Positions 1 through 9,025 of a DNA stretch of 55,151 bases are shown here, piece after piece. The notes beneath the pieces are model-generated. The model ran no database searches. It saw only the letters and a list, made by a program, of their open reading frames with translations, and was not told where the DNA came from. This DNA is from an uncultured Alphaproteobacteria bacterium (GTDB taxonomy: Bacteria > Pseudomonadota > Alphaproteobacteria > Caulobacterales > Hyphomonadaceae): NCBI GenBank assembly GCA_903842595.1, contig CAIMMO010000265.1, positions 1-55,151 on the forward strand, given 5' to 3'. A program made the position numbers and the translations under genes. The first letter of the stretch is position 1; each line of letters starts with the position of its first letter.

Positions 1-738
1 ATTGAGATAGACGCAGGTCAGCATGGCGAACACGTAGGCCTGGAGGAACGCCACCAGGAATTCCAGCGCAGTCACACCAACGATCAAGGGCATCACGAGC
101 AGACCCCCCATCAGCATGCCGATGCCGCCAAGGGCGACAGCGAGCGACGGGATGAAGCCGGCGAAGACTTTGAGCGCCACGTGGCCACCAAGCATGTTCG
201 CGAACAAGCGCATGCCGAGGCTGATCGGGCGTGACAGGAACGATATGATTTCGATCGGGGTGACGATCAGGAGCAGCACGAATGGCACGCCTGAGGGCAC
301 GAAAATCTTGAAGAAGCCGAGGCCTTTCTTCATCAGGCCCACGACGATCACGAGGCCGATGGTGAAGATGGCCATGAAGCCGGTGACGGCGATGTGGCTG
401 GTGGTGGTGAAGAAGTAAGGGAACATGCCGATGATGTTCGCGATGAAGATAAACGCGAACAGCGTGAAGACCAGCGGGATGAAGGGCTTGCCCGGCGCGT
501 GGTTCACGTCCTTCACGATTCCGGCGATGAAGCCGTACCAGATCTCGGCCAGCGACTGCACGCGGTTCGGCACCGTCGACATCTTCGATGTGGCGAGCGC
601 CAGGAAACCGATCACGAGCAGAACGCCCACGACCATCCAGAACGCGGAGTTCGTGAACGAAAGGTCATAACCGCCAATGTTCAGATCGAACCACTTGCCG
701 ATCTGGAACTGGTGCATCGGGTCGGTGGCAATTCTCAT
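1..738 (-). CDS. atpB: ATP synthase F0 subunit a (3' end outside window)
   Basis: This is subunit a of the membrane F0 sector, which forms the proton half-channels next to the c-ring. The 246 codons visible read from ATG at 738 (MRIATDPMHQFQIGKWFDL) through several hydrophobic helices. The family's helix-4 region with its essential arginine is visible as SLGMRLFANMLGGH. The C-terminal end lies beyond base 1. The start codon overlaps the stop of the upstream atpI by ATGA, so the two are translationally coupled at the head of an F0 operon. Identification rests on the conserved pore helix and the neighbour. Confidence 0.96.
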   Translation of the reverse strand, partial: MRIATDPMHQFQIGKWFDLNIGGYDLSFTNSAFWMVVGVLLVIGFLALATSKMSTVPNRVQSLAEIWYGFIAGIVKDVNHAPGKPFIPLVFTLFAFIFIANIIGMFPYFFTTTSHIAVTGFMAIFTIGLVIVVGLMKKGLGFFKIFVPSGVPFVLLLIVTPIEIISFLSRPISLGMRLFANMLGGHVALKVFAGFIPSLAVALGGIGMLMGGLLVMPLIVGVTALEFLVAFLQAYVFAMLTCVYLN

Positions 739-1052
739 TCGCCTGCGCCTTCGCCCTTGTTGCTCTCAATGGCCCCGGCCTGATTGGCCTTGCTTGCGGT
801 CGCCACGACATTCCGGACGCCGGCCACGAAACCCAGCATGAGGCATGAAACCAGCCCCCAGGGTGTCCACCCGAAGAGCGCGTCCAGTCCCCATCCCAGG
901 ATGGCTCCCACGATGACAGCGGCCGCAAAGTCCGACGCCATGCGGAAACCGAGACCCATTCCCTTGCTCGTCGCCATATACTTGGGACGTTCCCGCGCAT
1001 CGATCTCTGCCTGGGCCCTGGCGATCCGTTGATTCAGATCGTCCTGGCTCAT
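735..1052 (-). CDS. atpI: AtpI, F0F1 ATP synthase assembly/accessory subunit
   Basis: This is a 105-residue AtpI-family protein (MSQDDLNQRIARAQAEID...). A charged, probably helical N-terminus of about 40 residues is followed by two membrane helices (around residues 43-60 and 68-87) joined by a WGLDALFGWTPWG loop, as in alphaproteobacterial AtpI. AtpI assists c-ring assembly and may aid Mg2+ supply; here the role is taken from the family. The ATG at 1052 was chosen over an upstream in-frame start because the added residues have no family character. It is the first gene of the F0 operon; the 262-base gap upstream (1053-1314) to smc should carry the atp promoter. Confidence 0.9.
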   Translation of the reverse strand: MSQDDLNQRIARAQAEIDARERPKYMATSKGMGLGFRMASDFAAAVIVGAILGWGLDALFGWTPWGLVSCLMLGFVAGVRNVVATASKANQAGAIESNKGEGAGE

Positions 1053-1314
1053 GTCAGAGGTCCGCGTGGGAGGGGAAAAGTCCGGCCCTGCGTGCGTCGA
1101 ACCCCCGCAAATCCAAGTTGAAACCCGGGGTTTCGGCGCGGGCGAAGCTATAGGGGCGACCCTGAGTCCCGTCAAGCAAATGTCACGTGCGAATTGGACC
1201 GCAACCACCTGATTCTTAGAGCTTTTCGCAATGGCGAAAACGCCGCAGCCGGATCAGGCAGAGAGGGTAGCCAAAAACCGCGTTTGGCGTGCCGGCCTCG
1301 GCCCGGTCCAGCCT

Positions 1315-4300
1315 TTACGCCGCTGCGAGACGTTCTGCGGCCTGGAGATCGACCGATACAAGTTTCGAGACACCCCGTTCCTGCATGGTGACGCCGAACA
1401 GTCGATCCATGCGGGACATCGTGACTGCGTTGTGGGTGATGATCACGAAGCGCGTCTGCGTGCGTGCGCGCATTTCCTCCAGCAGGCGACAGAAGCGATC
1501 GACATTTGCGTCATCGAGCGGGGCATCGACTTCATCCAGCACGCAAATGGGGGCGGGGCGGGAGAGGAAGACGGCAAAGATGAGCGCCGTGGCGGTCAGC
1601 GCCTGTTCGCCGCCCGACATCAGGGACAATTGGCCAAGCCGCTTACCCGGCGGCGAGGCGTAGATTTCGAGGCCGGCATCCAGCGGATCGTCGGATTCGG
1701 TCAGGCGCAGTTCGGCGTGGCCGCCGCCGAACAAGGCTGTGAACAGAGAGCCAAAGTGACTGTTCACGAGCTGGAAGGCGTCCAGCAGGCGCTGACGGCC
1801 ATCCATGTTCAACGCATCGATGCCTTCGCGGAGCTTGGCAATGGCGGCAGCGAGGTCATCGCGCTCCTCGATCTGGAAACCCATGCGCTTCGATATCTCG
1901 CTAAGCTGTTCGTCAGCCTCCATATTCACCGCGCCGAGTTGGTCACGCTCGCGGCGCAGCTGGCCGAGGCGCGTGTCCAGAACGTGGGCGTCGGCGCTGG
2001 CTTCTTCCGGCTCCGGCGCATCAGCATCGCCGTGCTCCGCGCGTGCGGCGCGTGAGGCTGCGAGGATTGCAGAGACGCGGCCTTCGAGTTCGTCGAGTTC
2101 CTGGTCGAACGCGGCGCGGACCTGTTCAGCGATCTCGGCCTCGCGGCGGACGGCGGCTTCCAGGCGAGATTCGGCGCGGACGAGCGCTTCGCGTGCTGTC
2201 GAGGCGCCATCGCGCGCGGCGCGGGCGGCGATCTCTGTCTCGCGCAGGCCGGCTCCGGCCTCAGCGAGCGCATCGGCAGCCGTGCGGCGAGCGGCGTCTG
2301 CGGTTTCGGCATTGGTCGCGAGTTCGTCGAGCTTGCGCTGGATCGCGGCCGGTTGCTCGCGCGCATGGTCGAAGGCGACGCGCGCATCGGCCAGCTCGCG
2401 CGCCATGGCGGAGAGGCGTGTTGACGCCTCGGTCCCGCGCACGCGCCATTCGTCGCGGTCATGCGTAAGCGAGACACGCTGGGCCGCGGCGCGTTCGGCA
2501 TCGCGGAGGAAAGCATCGAGCGCTGCGGCGGCCATGCGCTCGGCATCGCGGCCGGTGCGGATCTGATCGGAGAGCCTGACCAGGATCTCGCGGTCATGGT
2601 CGGACGGCGCGGCGGCAAGCGAAGCGCGGGCGAGGCTGAGCGCTTGCGCTGCGCCGTCACGCTCCGCGGCGAGACGCGCAGCAGTTTCGCGCAGGGATGC
2701 GCCGCGCAGCGACAGACGTTCGACATCCTGTTCGGCGCGGATTGCGGCTTCATGTGCCTGTGCTGCGGTCCTCGCAAGGTCAGGCGCTTGGCGGCGTGCG
2801 GCCATCAGCGTCATCTCAGCGTCGGTGAGTTGCTTCGAGGCCTGCGCGCGCGCGTGGGCGGCAGCGTCGCGCGCGGCGTGCGCGGCAGCGATTTCCGGCT
2901 GCAGGGCCTGCCGGCGGGCGCGTTGTTCGAGCTTTTCTGCCGACGTCAGCGGTGCATCGGCCGTGCGCACGAAGCCGTCCCAGCGCCACAGATCGCCCTC
3001 GCGGCTGACGAGGCTCTGGCCGGTCTTGAGGTGCGTGACGAGATCAGCGCCAGTTGCGCGATCGACGAGGCCACACTGGGTAAGGCGCGGGTAGAGTTCG
3101 GCCGGAGCTTCGACCAACTGGGAGAGCGCCCTCGCGCCCGCCGGCAGGGCATTGGCGGCCTCGCCATGGCGGCCCGACCAGTGGACCGGCGATGCGATAT
3201 CCGTTGGCGCGTCGAGATCATCGTCGAGCGCTGCAGCGATGGCGCGCTCGAGCCCAGGCGCCCGCACGCCATCCATGACCGGCGGCGAAGTGGTGGCGCT
3301 CAGCTGGCGCAGCAGGCGGTCGAGGCCTTTCAGTTCGGATTCGAGTTCGCCGACCTTGCGCTCGGCTGCCAGCAGCGGCGGCGTCAGGCGGGCTTCGACT
3401 GCGCGCGCCTCGTCCACCGCGCGTAGCGCCGCGTTGAGCGCCGATTGGGCCGCCTGCGCTTTTTTCTCCACATCGGCGTGGCGTGCGCGTGCATCCTTCA
3501 GCGCAGCCTCCATCTTCGCAGGGTCGCCGATGGAGGCGAGTTCGATCTCGACCTTCTGCAGTTCATTCGCCAGCCGCGCATGGCGCTCGTCCTCGCGGCG
3601 CACAGCGGCTTGTGCGGCGGCGGCTTCTGCGTCCGCCTTGGCAAGCGCGGTGCGGCGCTGGTCGGCTTGCTGCTCGAATGTCTGTAGCGCGCCCATCGCT
3701 GCGTCGACGGCAGCGGCAAGTTCGGCCTCGCGCGCGGCCTTTGCAGCGGCATCATCCGGGGGCAGTGCTGCCAGGAGCTGCGTTGCCCGTTCAGCGCGGG
3801 CAGCGGCGTCGTCGCGTTGCACCGTCTCGCGCGTCGAGTCTTCCAGCAGGCGCGTGATGTCGCGTTCGAGACGCGTCGAGAGATCCTTCGCGGCGTCGCG
3901 CTCGGCCTCGATGCGTGCAAGCTGCAGCTTGATCACGCCGAGCCGGCCGGCAGCGTCGGCCTCAGCTGCGCGCAGCGGCTCTATTGTTGCGCGTGCTTCC
4001 AGTTCTTCCGTTGAAGCGCGGGCAACCGTTGAGATAGTCTTCTGTTCTTCGCTCTTCGCAGCGTCGAGCGCCTTTCGCGCCTGCTGCGTTTCGATAACCG
4101 CGCCGCGCCAGCGGGCAGCGCCGAGGCGTGCTTCGAGCGCGGCGATCTCCTCGGAAAGTGCGCGGTACTTGCGCGCCTTGCTGGCCTGGCGCTTCAACGC
4201 ATTTGCCTGCCGCTCCACTTCGGCCATGATGTCGGCGAGCTTGGCGAGGTTTTCGTCCGCCGCCTTGAGCTTCAGCTCCGCCTCATGGCGGCGGGCGGCA

Positions 4301-4818
4301 AGGCCGCCAATGCCAGCAGCCTCCTCGAGGATGCGGCGGCGGTTCTGCGGCTTTGCGCCGATCAGCTCGCTGATCTGGCCCTGCCTGACGAGTGCCGGCG
4401 AGTTGGCGCCGGTGGACGCGTCGGCAAAGAGTAGCTGCACATCCTTGGCGCGCACGGTGCGGCCATTGATCTTGTAGGAGGAGCCCGCCCCGCGCCGAAG
4501 CATGCGCCTGATTTCGATCAAGTCTTCGTCGTTGAACTCAGCCGGGGCACCGCGATCGCGGTTGTCGAGCTGGAGCACGACCTCCGCCATTTCGCGGGCG
4601 GGCCGCGCGTCTGTGCCCGAGAAGATGAGATCGTCCATCTCCCCGCCGCGCATGGCGCGCGCCGAGGTCGCGCCCATTGCCCAGCGCAGCGCTTCGAGCA
4701 GGTTAGACTTTCCGCAGCCATTCGGGCCGACAATGCCTGTAAGGCCCTCTTCGATCGGCACATCCACCGGATCGACGAAGGACTTGAAGCCAGCAATCTT
4801 GAGGCCGATCAGGTGCAA
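1315..4818 (-). CDS. smc: Chromosome segregation protein SMC
   Basis: This encodes a 1167-residue SMC ATPase that folds into a long antiparallel coiled coil and, with ScpA/ScpB, organises and segregates chromosomes. Visible parts are the N-terminal Walker A (GPNGCGKSN, near residue 33), a long Ala/Glu/Arg-rich coiled coil, a globular hinge at about residues 490-640, a second coiled coil, and the C-terminal head with signature LSLMSGGEQALTA and Walker B ICVLDEVDAPLDD. The start is TTG at 4818, giving the family N-terminus MHLIGLKIAGFKSFVDP. It follows the DsbA-like genes, a common alphaproteobacterial order. A short hairpin (arms 4856-4861 and 4870-4875) precedes the start and has no U-tract. 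Confidence 0.97.
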   Translation of the reverse strand: MHLIGLKIAGFKSFVDPVDVPIEEGLTGIVGPNGCGKSNLLEALRWAMGATSARAMRGGEMDDLIFSGTDARPAREMAEVVLQLDNRDRGAPAEFNDEDLIEIRRMLRRGAGSSYKINGRTVRAKDVQLLFADASTGANSPALVRQGQISELIGAKPQNRRRILEEAAGIGGLAARRHEAELKLKAADENLAKLADIMAEVERQANALKRQASKARKYRALSEEIAALEARLGAARWRGAVIETQQARKALDAAKSEEQKTISTVARASTEELEARATIEPLRAAEADAAGRLGVIKLQLARIEAERDAAKDLSTRLERDITRLLEDSTRETVQRDDAAARAERATQLLAALPPDDAAAKAAREAELAAAVDAAMGALQTFEQQADQRRTALAKADAEAAAAQAAVRREDERHARLANELQKVEIELASIGDPAKMEAALKDARARHADVEKKAQAAQSALNAALRAVDEARAVEARLTPPLLAAERKVGELESELKGLDRLLRQLSATTSPPVMDGVRAPGLERAIAAALDDDLDAPTDIASPVHWSGRHGEAANALPAGARALSQLVEAPAELYPRLTQCGLVDRATGADLVTHLKTGQSLVSREGDLWRWDGFVRTADAPLTSAEKLEQRARRQALQPEIAAAHAARDAAAHARAQASKQLTDAEMTLMAARRQAPDLARTAAQAHEAAIRAEQDVERLSLRGASLRETAARLAAERDGAAQALSLARASLAAAPSDHDREILVRLSDQIRTGRDAERMAAAALDAFLRDAERAAAQRVSLTHDRDEWRVRGTEASTRLSAMARELADARVAFDHAREQPAAIQRKLDELATNAETADAARRTAADALAEAGAGLRETEIAARAARDGASTAREALVRAESRLEAAVRREAEIAEQVRAAFDQELDELEGRVSAILAASRAARAEHGDADAPEPEEASADAHVLDTRLGQLRRERDQLGAVNMEADEQLSEISKRMGFQIEERDDLAAAIAKLREGIDALNMDGRQRLLDAFQLVNSHFGSLFTALFGGGHAELRLTESDDPLDAGLEIYASPPGKRLGQLSLMSGGEQALTATALIFAVFLSRPAPICVLDEVDAPLDDANVDRFCRLLEEMRARTQTRFVIITHNAVTMSRMDRLFGVTMQERGVSKLVSVDLQAAERLAAA

Positions 4819-4917
4819 GCCGGATTCCCGTTTGGCCCCGTCAATATGGGCTTTCAGCCCGCTTAGAGACGGGCTGCACCGGGGTCAATGCCAGTCGCCA
4901 GCGGGGCGATGGCTGCG

Positions 4918-5574
4918 CTATTGCGGTGCCGGCGCAGGGGTGGCGCCCGCTTTGACCAGTTCCGCGTCGATCGCGGCGGAAATCGCTTCCAGCGATTCCG
5001 GCTCGATCTTCACGCCGTTGATGACAAAGCTCGGTGTGCCGGTGATCGTCGCCGGCATGTCGGCAAGCGCCGAGTTCGTGGCCTCGAGGATTGCCGGGTC
5101 GTCGATACAGGTTGAAACGGCATCGGGCGAGAGATCGAATTTCGCGCCGATGGCGTTCAGCTGCTTCTTCATGTCCTCGGGCGAGGCGGCGTTGAACAGC
5201 GCCTCCTGCTCGTCGAACATCACATCGATCGCCTCGAAGAAGCGATCCTCGCCGGCGCAGCGTGCGATCGCCGCGCCGGCAAGTGACAGCGGCGCAGGCG
5301 CAGTCGGCAGCACATACCAGGCGAGCTTCACCTTGCCGGTGTCGATGTATCTCGCCTTCAGCTCGGGGAAGATTTCCTCGTGAAAGGCGCGGCAGTGCCC
5401 GCAGGTCGTCGACGCATATTCAGCCAATTCCACGGGCGCGTCGGGATCGCCCAGCACCGGCTTGCCGAGGAAGGGCGAGATGGGAGCCTTGGTGTAGGCG
5501 TCGATTTCGGCTGCTGGCGTGCAGGCGGCCAGCATCAAGGCTGCCGATGCGAGAGCGAGGTGGGCGTTCTTCAT
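4918..5574 (-). CDS. DsbA-like thioredoxin-fold lipoprotein (CGHC)
   Basis: This is a 218-residue exported thiol-disulfide oxidoreductase of the DsbA/DSBA-like (thioredoxin_4) family. It has a lipoprotein signal peptide ending in a lipobox (LMLAAC, Cys near residue 18), a thioredoxin-fold start (VELAEYASTTCGHCRAFHEE) with active site CGHC, a helical insert, and the family's TGTPSFVINGVKI strand carrying the cis-Pro loop. Ala/Pro repeats close the protein. It probably acts in the periplasm as an oxidase or isomerase on secreted proteins. The ATG at 5574 lies one base after the stop of the paralogue upstream, so the pair is one operon. The in-frame upstream extension is Arg/Pro-rich frame shadow and was rejected. 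Confidence 0.9.
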   Translation of the reverse strand: MKNAHLALASAALMLAACTPAAEIDAYTKAPISPFLGKPVLGDPDAPVELAEYASTTCGHCRAFHEEIFPELKARYIDTGKVKLAWYVLPTAPAPLSLAGAAIARCAGEDRFFEAIDVMFDEQEALFNAASPEDMKKQLNAIGAKFDLSPDAVSTCIDDPAILEATNSALADMPATITGTPSFVINGVKIEPESLEAISAAIDAELVKAGATPAPAPQ

Positions 5575-5575
5575 C

Positions 5576-6370
5576 CTATTGCGCCGGCGGTGTCGAAGCG
5601 GGTGCGGCGGGCGTTGCCGGCGTAGTGGTGGGCGTGGCCTCGGCCGGTGGTGCTTCGATATCCGTCGGGATCGGTTTGCCGGCCAGTTTCGCCTCGATGG
5701 CGGCGACCATGTATTCCCAGCCGCGATTTTCCACCTTCTCGCCATTGAGGAAGAAAGTCGGCGTGCCGCTGATCTTCATTTTGGGGTCGGGGTTCAGAAA
5801 TGCATCGTCATGCGATTTCTTGATCGAGGCGCGCAGTTCCGGCTGGTGGTCGATGCAGGTGCGCATCTCATCCAGCGTAATGCCGTTGGCGGCGGCAACC
5901 TCGGCCAGCACGGGAAGCGCCTTGCCTTCGCGCGCCGCATCGAGAAGGTCGGCCTGCGCGGTGAAGATGGCGTCGATCATGGTGTGGAATTTCTCGGGGC
6001 CCTCGCAGCGTGCGACCGAGGCCAGCACCAGGCCGAAGCCATCGGTTGCCTTGCCGTCCGGCCCGGCTTCTAGAGGATAGTCTCGGTAGATGTAGCGGAC
6101 CTTGCCGGTGTCGATGTAGGTCGCCTTGAGCCGCGGGAAGATCTGTTTCGCAAAGTCCCTGCAGACATGGCAGGTCAACGCCGCGTACTCGACGATTTCG
6201 AGGGGCGCGTCCGCGCTGCCGATCGGCACGTCGCCGATCACGGGCGTCACCGGCACCGGCGTAAAGTTCGAGACGGGCTTTGCTGGCTCGCCGCCGCAGG
6301 CTGCAAGCATGGCCGCTGCGGCGAGGGCGCTTGTGAAGGCTAGCGGGCGAAGGGCGAAAGCGCGGATCAT
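5576..6370 (-). CDS. DsbA-like thioredoxin-fold lipoprotein (CHVC)
   Basis: This is a 264-residue paralogue of the gene that follows it. It has a signal peptide with lipobox (AMLAAC, Cys at residue 25), the active site CHVC in VEYAALTCHVCRDFAKQ, the motif SGTPTFFLNGEKVENRGWEYM with the cis-Pro loop, and a low-complexity Pro/Ala/Thr tail of about 30 residues. The family oxidises thiols in the periplasm. The dipeptide between the cysteines differs from the neighbour (HV against GH), which normally shifts redox potential, so the two may have different clients. It lies between dciA and the second DsbA-like gene in a minus-strand operon running toward smc. Confidence 0.9.
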   Translation of the reverse strand: MIRAFALRPLAFTSALAAAAMLAACGGEPAKPVSNFTPVPVTPVIGDVPIGSADAPLEIVEYAALTCHVCRDFAKQIFPRLKATYIDTGKVRYIYRDYPLEAGPDGKATDGFGLVLASVARCEGPEKFHTMIDAIFTAQADLLDAAREGKALPVLAEVAAANGITLDEMRTCIDHQPELRASIKKSHDDAFLNPDPKMKISGTPTFFLNGEKVENRGWEYMVAAIEAKLAGKPIPTDIEAPPAEATPTTTPATPAAPASTPPAQ

Positions 6371-6461
6371 CGGGCGTTCCTCGATTTATTGCGCGGTTGT
6401 GGCCAAACTGCAGGGGCGGGTCAACTTGGCGTCCGTCACAAACCCATGTTTCGTGAATGCG

Positions 6462-6992
6462 TTATCGCTTGCGAAGGCCGGTCAGAACAGCTTCGGCAAG
6501 GCCCGACAGCGCCATCCGGACATCCTTGTCCTTCACCGGCGCCAGTTCCCGCACCAGCGCCGCACGCTGTTCGGGCGTGAGGGGGCGGGCGATGACAAGA
6601 GACAGTTGCTTGGGCGGCGCGGTCTGGATGATCTTGAGCGACGTGATCTTAGAGCCCGAGGCGATGTTCACCCGCTCCAGGATGTGCTCCTTCGAATGCT
6701 GGATGATGGGTGCCGCCGCAGAGGGCGCGCGCAGGTGAAGCACACTGCCGCCCTTGGTGCGGGACACACGCACCGGCTCGGTGATGGCGGCGAGCCGCAG
6801 CCCCACAATCTCGGGCCAGCGCGATTTCAGGGTTTCCGGCGCTGGTCCCGCATCCTTCAGGATCGGCCGCAGCGCCTTCTGCAGCGCAAAACCCATCGGC
6901 TTTGCAGGGCGATAGACAGGCACGGCATGGGCGGTCGCAAGGCGTTCTTCCGCCGCCCGCTCCCTTTCCAGTTCATCCCAGTCGATGGACAT
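6462..6992 (-). CDS. dciA: DUF721 protein, DciA-type helicase-loading factor
   Basis: This is a 176-residue DUF721 protein. The family includes DciA, which helps load or operate the replicative helicase DnaB in bacteria lacking DnaC. A charged N-terminus (SIDWDELERERAAEERL) leads into the domain core: a helix ending LKSRWPEIVGLRLAAITEPVRV and a strand pair with GGSVLHLRAPSA, then QHSKEHILERVN. The ATG at 6992 is preferred to one at 6998 because an AAGG lies seven bases before it. It is divergent from mutY across about 64 bases and upstream of the DsbA-like pair, the usual alphaproteobacterial order. The symbol follows family membership, not a test. Confidence 0.8.
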   Translation of the reverse strand: MSIDWDELERERAAEERLATAHAVPVYRPAKPMGFALQKALRPILKDAGPAPETLKSRWPEIVGLRLAAITEPVRVSRTKGGSVLHLRAPSAAAPIIQHSKEHILERVNIASGSKITSLKIIQTAPPKQLSLVIARPLTPEQRAALVRELAPVKDKDVRMALSGLAEAVLTGLRKR

Positions 6993-7056
6993 GGCCATAC
7001 CTTGCCAGTTTTCACGTTTCGTCGGAATGCCCCGTTGCACTTTGGTCCGGAGACGA

Positions 7057-8130
7057 ATGACCGCTAACAGCACCAGGAAGTTGCTCACAGCGGTGGATCG
7101 CTGGTACCGGCGCCATGCGCGGGTGCTGCCTTGGCGCGTCGGGCCGGCGGAGCGTGACGCAGGCTTTAGGCCCGATCCGTATCGCGTCTGGCTCAGCGAG
7201 GTGATGCTGCAGCAGACCACAATCCCCCACGCTACGCCGTATTTCGAGCGTTTCGTGGCGCGCTGGCCGGCGGTCGGAGCGCTGGCAGAGGCAAGCTGGG
7301 AGGATGTCTCGGCGGCATGGGCCGGGCTCGGGTATTACAGCCGCGCGCGCAACCTGCATGCCTGTGCAAAAGCCGTCGCCGCGTGTGGAAGCTTTCCACA
7401 GGACGCGACGAGCCTTCGTGAACTGCCGGGCGTCGGCCCGTACACCGCCGCAGCCATCGCTTCGATCGTATTTGACGAGCGCATCGCGCCGGTCGATGGC
7501 AATATCGAGCGTGTCGTCTCACGCCTGTGGGCCATTCCATCCGATCGAACCGAGGCAGGCTGGCGCGCTGCCAAAGTCGTGATCGCAACGCGTGCGCAGG
7601 AGCTGGCCGTCGCGTTGCCGAAGGGCGGACGCGCAGGCGACCTGGCGCAGGCGCTGATGGACCTCGGCGCAACGATCTGCACGCCAAAGAAACCGAACTG
7701 CCTGACATGTCCGCTCAACGTCATGTGCGCCGCGCGCGCCGAAGGCGCTCCCGAGCGCTACCCGATAAAGGCGGAGAAGCGCGCTGTGCCGACGCGATAC
7801 GGCTCGGCCTTTGTCCTGACGCGCGGACGTCAGATCATGCTGGTGCGGCGTCCGCCAGCGGGATTGCTCGGCGGGATGATGATGCCGCCAACGAGCGCTT
7901 GGACGGAACACAAGCTGCCTGACCCGCTGGCGGGCGCTCCCGGCGAGTTCGCCTGGGAGCATGTCGGCGAGATCCGTCATGTCTTCACGCACTTTGCCCT
8001 GAGACTGGATGTCTGGCGCGCCGCTGCGCCTGCGCGCGCGAAAACGGCGGGCGAATGGATGGCGAGCGACAGCGCGCTTGCGGCGATGCCGACAGTCGGT
8101 CGGAAAGCTGTCGCTCTGGCGATCCGATAA
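7057..8130 (+). CDS. mutY: A/G-specific adenine glycosylase MutY
   Basis: MutY removes adenine mispaired with 8-oxoguanine or G, starting base-excision repair. The 357 residues contain the catalytic Glu (E48 in SEVMLQQTTI), the helix-hairpin-helix LPGVGPYT (123-130), the catalytic Asp (D147 in VDGN), and a 4Fe-4S loop with spacing C-x6-C-x2-C-x5-C (C208, C215, C218, C224). The C-terminal half is the NUDIX-like 8-oxoG recognition domain (GSAFVLTRGRQIMLVRRPP, later HVFTHFALRLDVW). ATG 7057 gives the normal MutY N-terminus; an in-frame start 72 bases upstream would overlap dciA. It appears intact. Confidence 0.96.
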   Translation: MTANSTRKLLTAVDRWYRRHARVLPWRVGPAERDAGFRPDPYRVWLSEVMLQQTTIPHATPYFERFVARWPAVGALAEASWEDVSAAWAGLGYYSRARNLHACAKAVAACGSFPQDATSLRELPGVGPYTAAAIASIVFDERIAPVDGNIERVVSRLWAIPSDRTEAGWRAAKVVIATRAQELAVALPKGGRAGDLAQALMDLGATICTPKKPNCLTCPLNVMCAARAEGAPERYPIKAEKRAVPTRYGSAFVLTRGRQIMLVRRPPAGLLGGMMMPPTSAWTEHKLPDPLAGAPGEFAWEHVGEIRHVFTHFALRLDVWRAAAPARAKTAGEWMASDSALAAMPTVGRKAVALAIR

Positions 8131-8133
8131 GGC

Positions 8134-8826
8134 TTAGTGCGGAGCGGGAGCCGGTGTCGCCGGAGCAGCGCCAGGCGCGGGCGCTGTGCCATCTGCAGGC
8201 GCGGGCGTGGCGCCATCGACCGGCGGCGCGGCGCCGTCGACCGGAGCGGCGTCATCCGCGGGTGCGGCCGGAAGCGGGGCAGGGAGCGGAATGCTCTCGC
8301 CACCCAGCGTGCGCAGGTATGCGATGAGGTTCATCCGGTCCTCAAGACCGGTCACGCGGCTATTGATCCCGGCAAAGTTCATGATCGTGGCCGAGGCAAA
8401 GCCCTTCGGACGCTCGAGGAAAAGATTGAGGTTCTCGTAGGTCCAGGCGCCTTCGTGTTCAGAGAGAGAGCCTTCGCCGGCTGAGTATTTGAACCCAGCC
8501 ACCGATGCGATGTCGCGGTCGAGCACGCCATACAGCGGCGGGCCCTGCAGGATTGCGCCACCGGGGTCGAAGTTGTGGCACTGGACGCACTTCTTGTGCT
8601 GCTCTTCGCCTTTGGCAATGTCAGCGGCGGCCAGCAGCAAGCCGTAGTCGACGGGCCCCTCAACCGCTTCTTCTGCGACGGTCTCGGTCGGCACGTCGAC
8701 GGCATAGGCCGCACCTTCGTGCTTGGTCGTATGAAACAGCGAATGCGACGCCTCATTGATCCCGATCAGGGCGAGGCCGGTTCCGAGCACGCAGAACGCG
8801 ATCTTGTTGAAGCCCAGATCACTCAT
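8134..8826 (-). CDS. Membrane-anchored c-type cytochrome
   Basis: This is a 230-residue cytochrome c of the CycM / cytochrome c552 type. An uncleaved N-terminal anchor (residues 7-25) is followed by an acidic linker, the haem site CVQCH (80-84), and GPPLYGVLDRD typical of this family. M149 (ATIMNFAGI) is the likely sixth ligand, before the terminal helix LIAYLRTLGG. The last 45 residues are an Ala/Pro/Asp repeat tail. It likely carries electrons from the bc1 complex to a terminal oxidase at the periplasmic face. It is convergent with mutY (3 bases apart) and divergent from pheA, as in many alphaproteobacteria. Confidence 0.92.
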   Translation of the reverse strand: MSDLGFNKIAFCVLGTGLALIGINEASHSLFHTTKHEGAAYAVDVPTETVAEEAVEGPVDYGLLLAAADIAKGEEQHKKCVQCHNFDPGGAILQGPPLYGVLDRDIASVAGFKYSAGEGSLSEHEGAWTYENLNLFLERPKGFASATIMNFAGINSRVTGLEDRMNLIAYLRTLGGESIPLPAPLPAAPADDAAPVDGAAPPVDGATPAPADGTAPAPGAAPATPAPAPH

Positions 8827-9025
8827 GGGTTGGCCCTGCTCCAGTCCCTAGCGGACGCATGAACGGGCTCGATTCGAGCCCGCGCGCGCGAGGCTTTCTT
8901 GCATTTCAGCGCCAAGGCGGCAACCAGAGAGAGCCCGGCGAAATGACGCATAGTCCAGGCCGCTTTGCGCCAGCTAACCCCCTATTTCCGTTGCCATGTT
9001 CTGGGCGACACAGGCATACAGACCC

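Noticed and set aside
2461-3426. Plus-strand frame across smc
   Set aside because: Antisense to the coiled coil of SMC; Arg/Gly/Ala-rich shadow.
4856-4875. Hairpin before smc
   Set aside because: It has a 6-base stem and no U-tract, so it is not a terminator; no further evidence of function.
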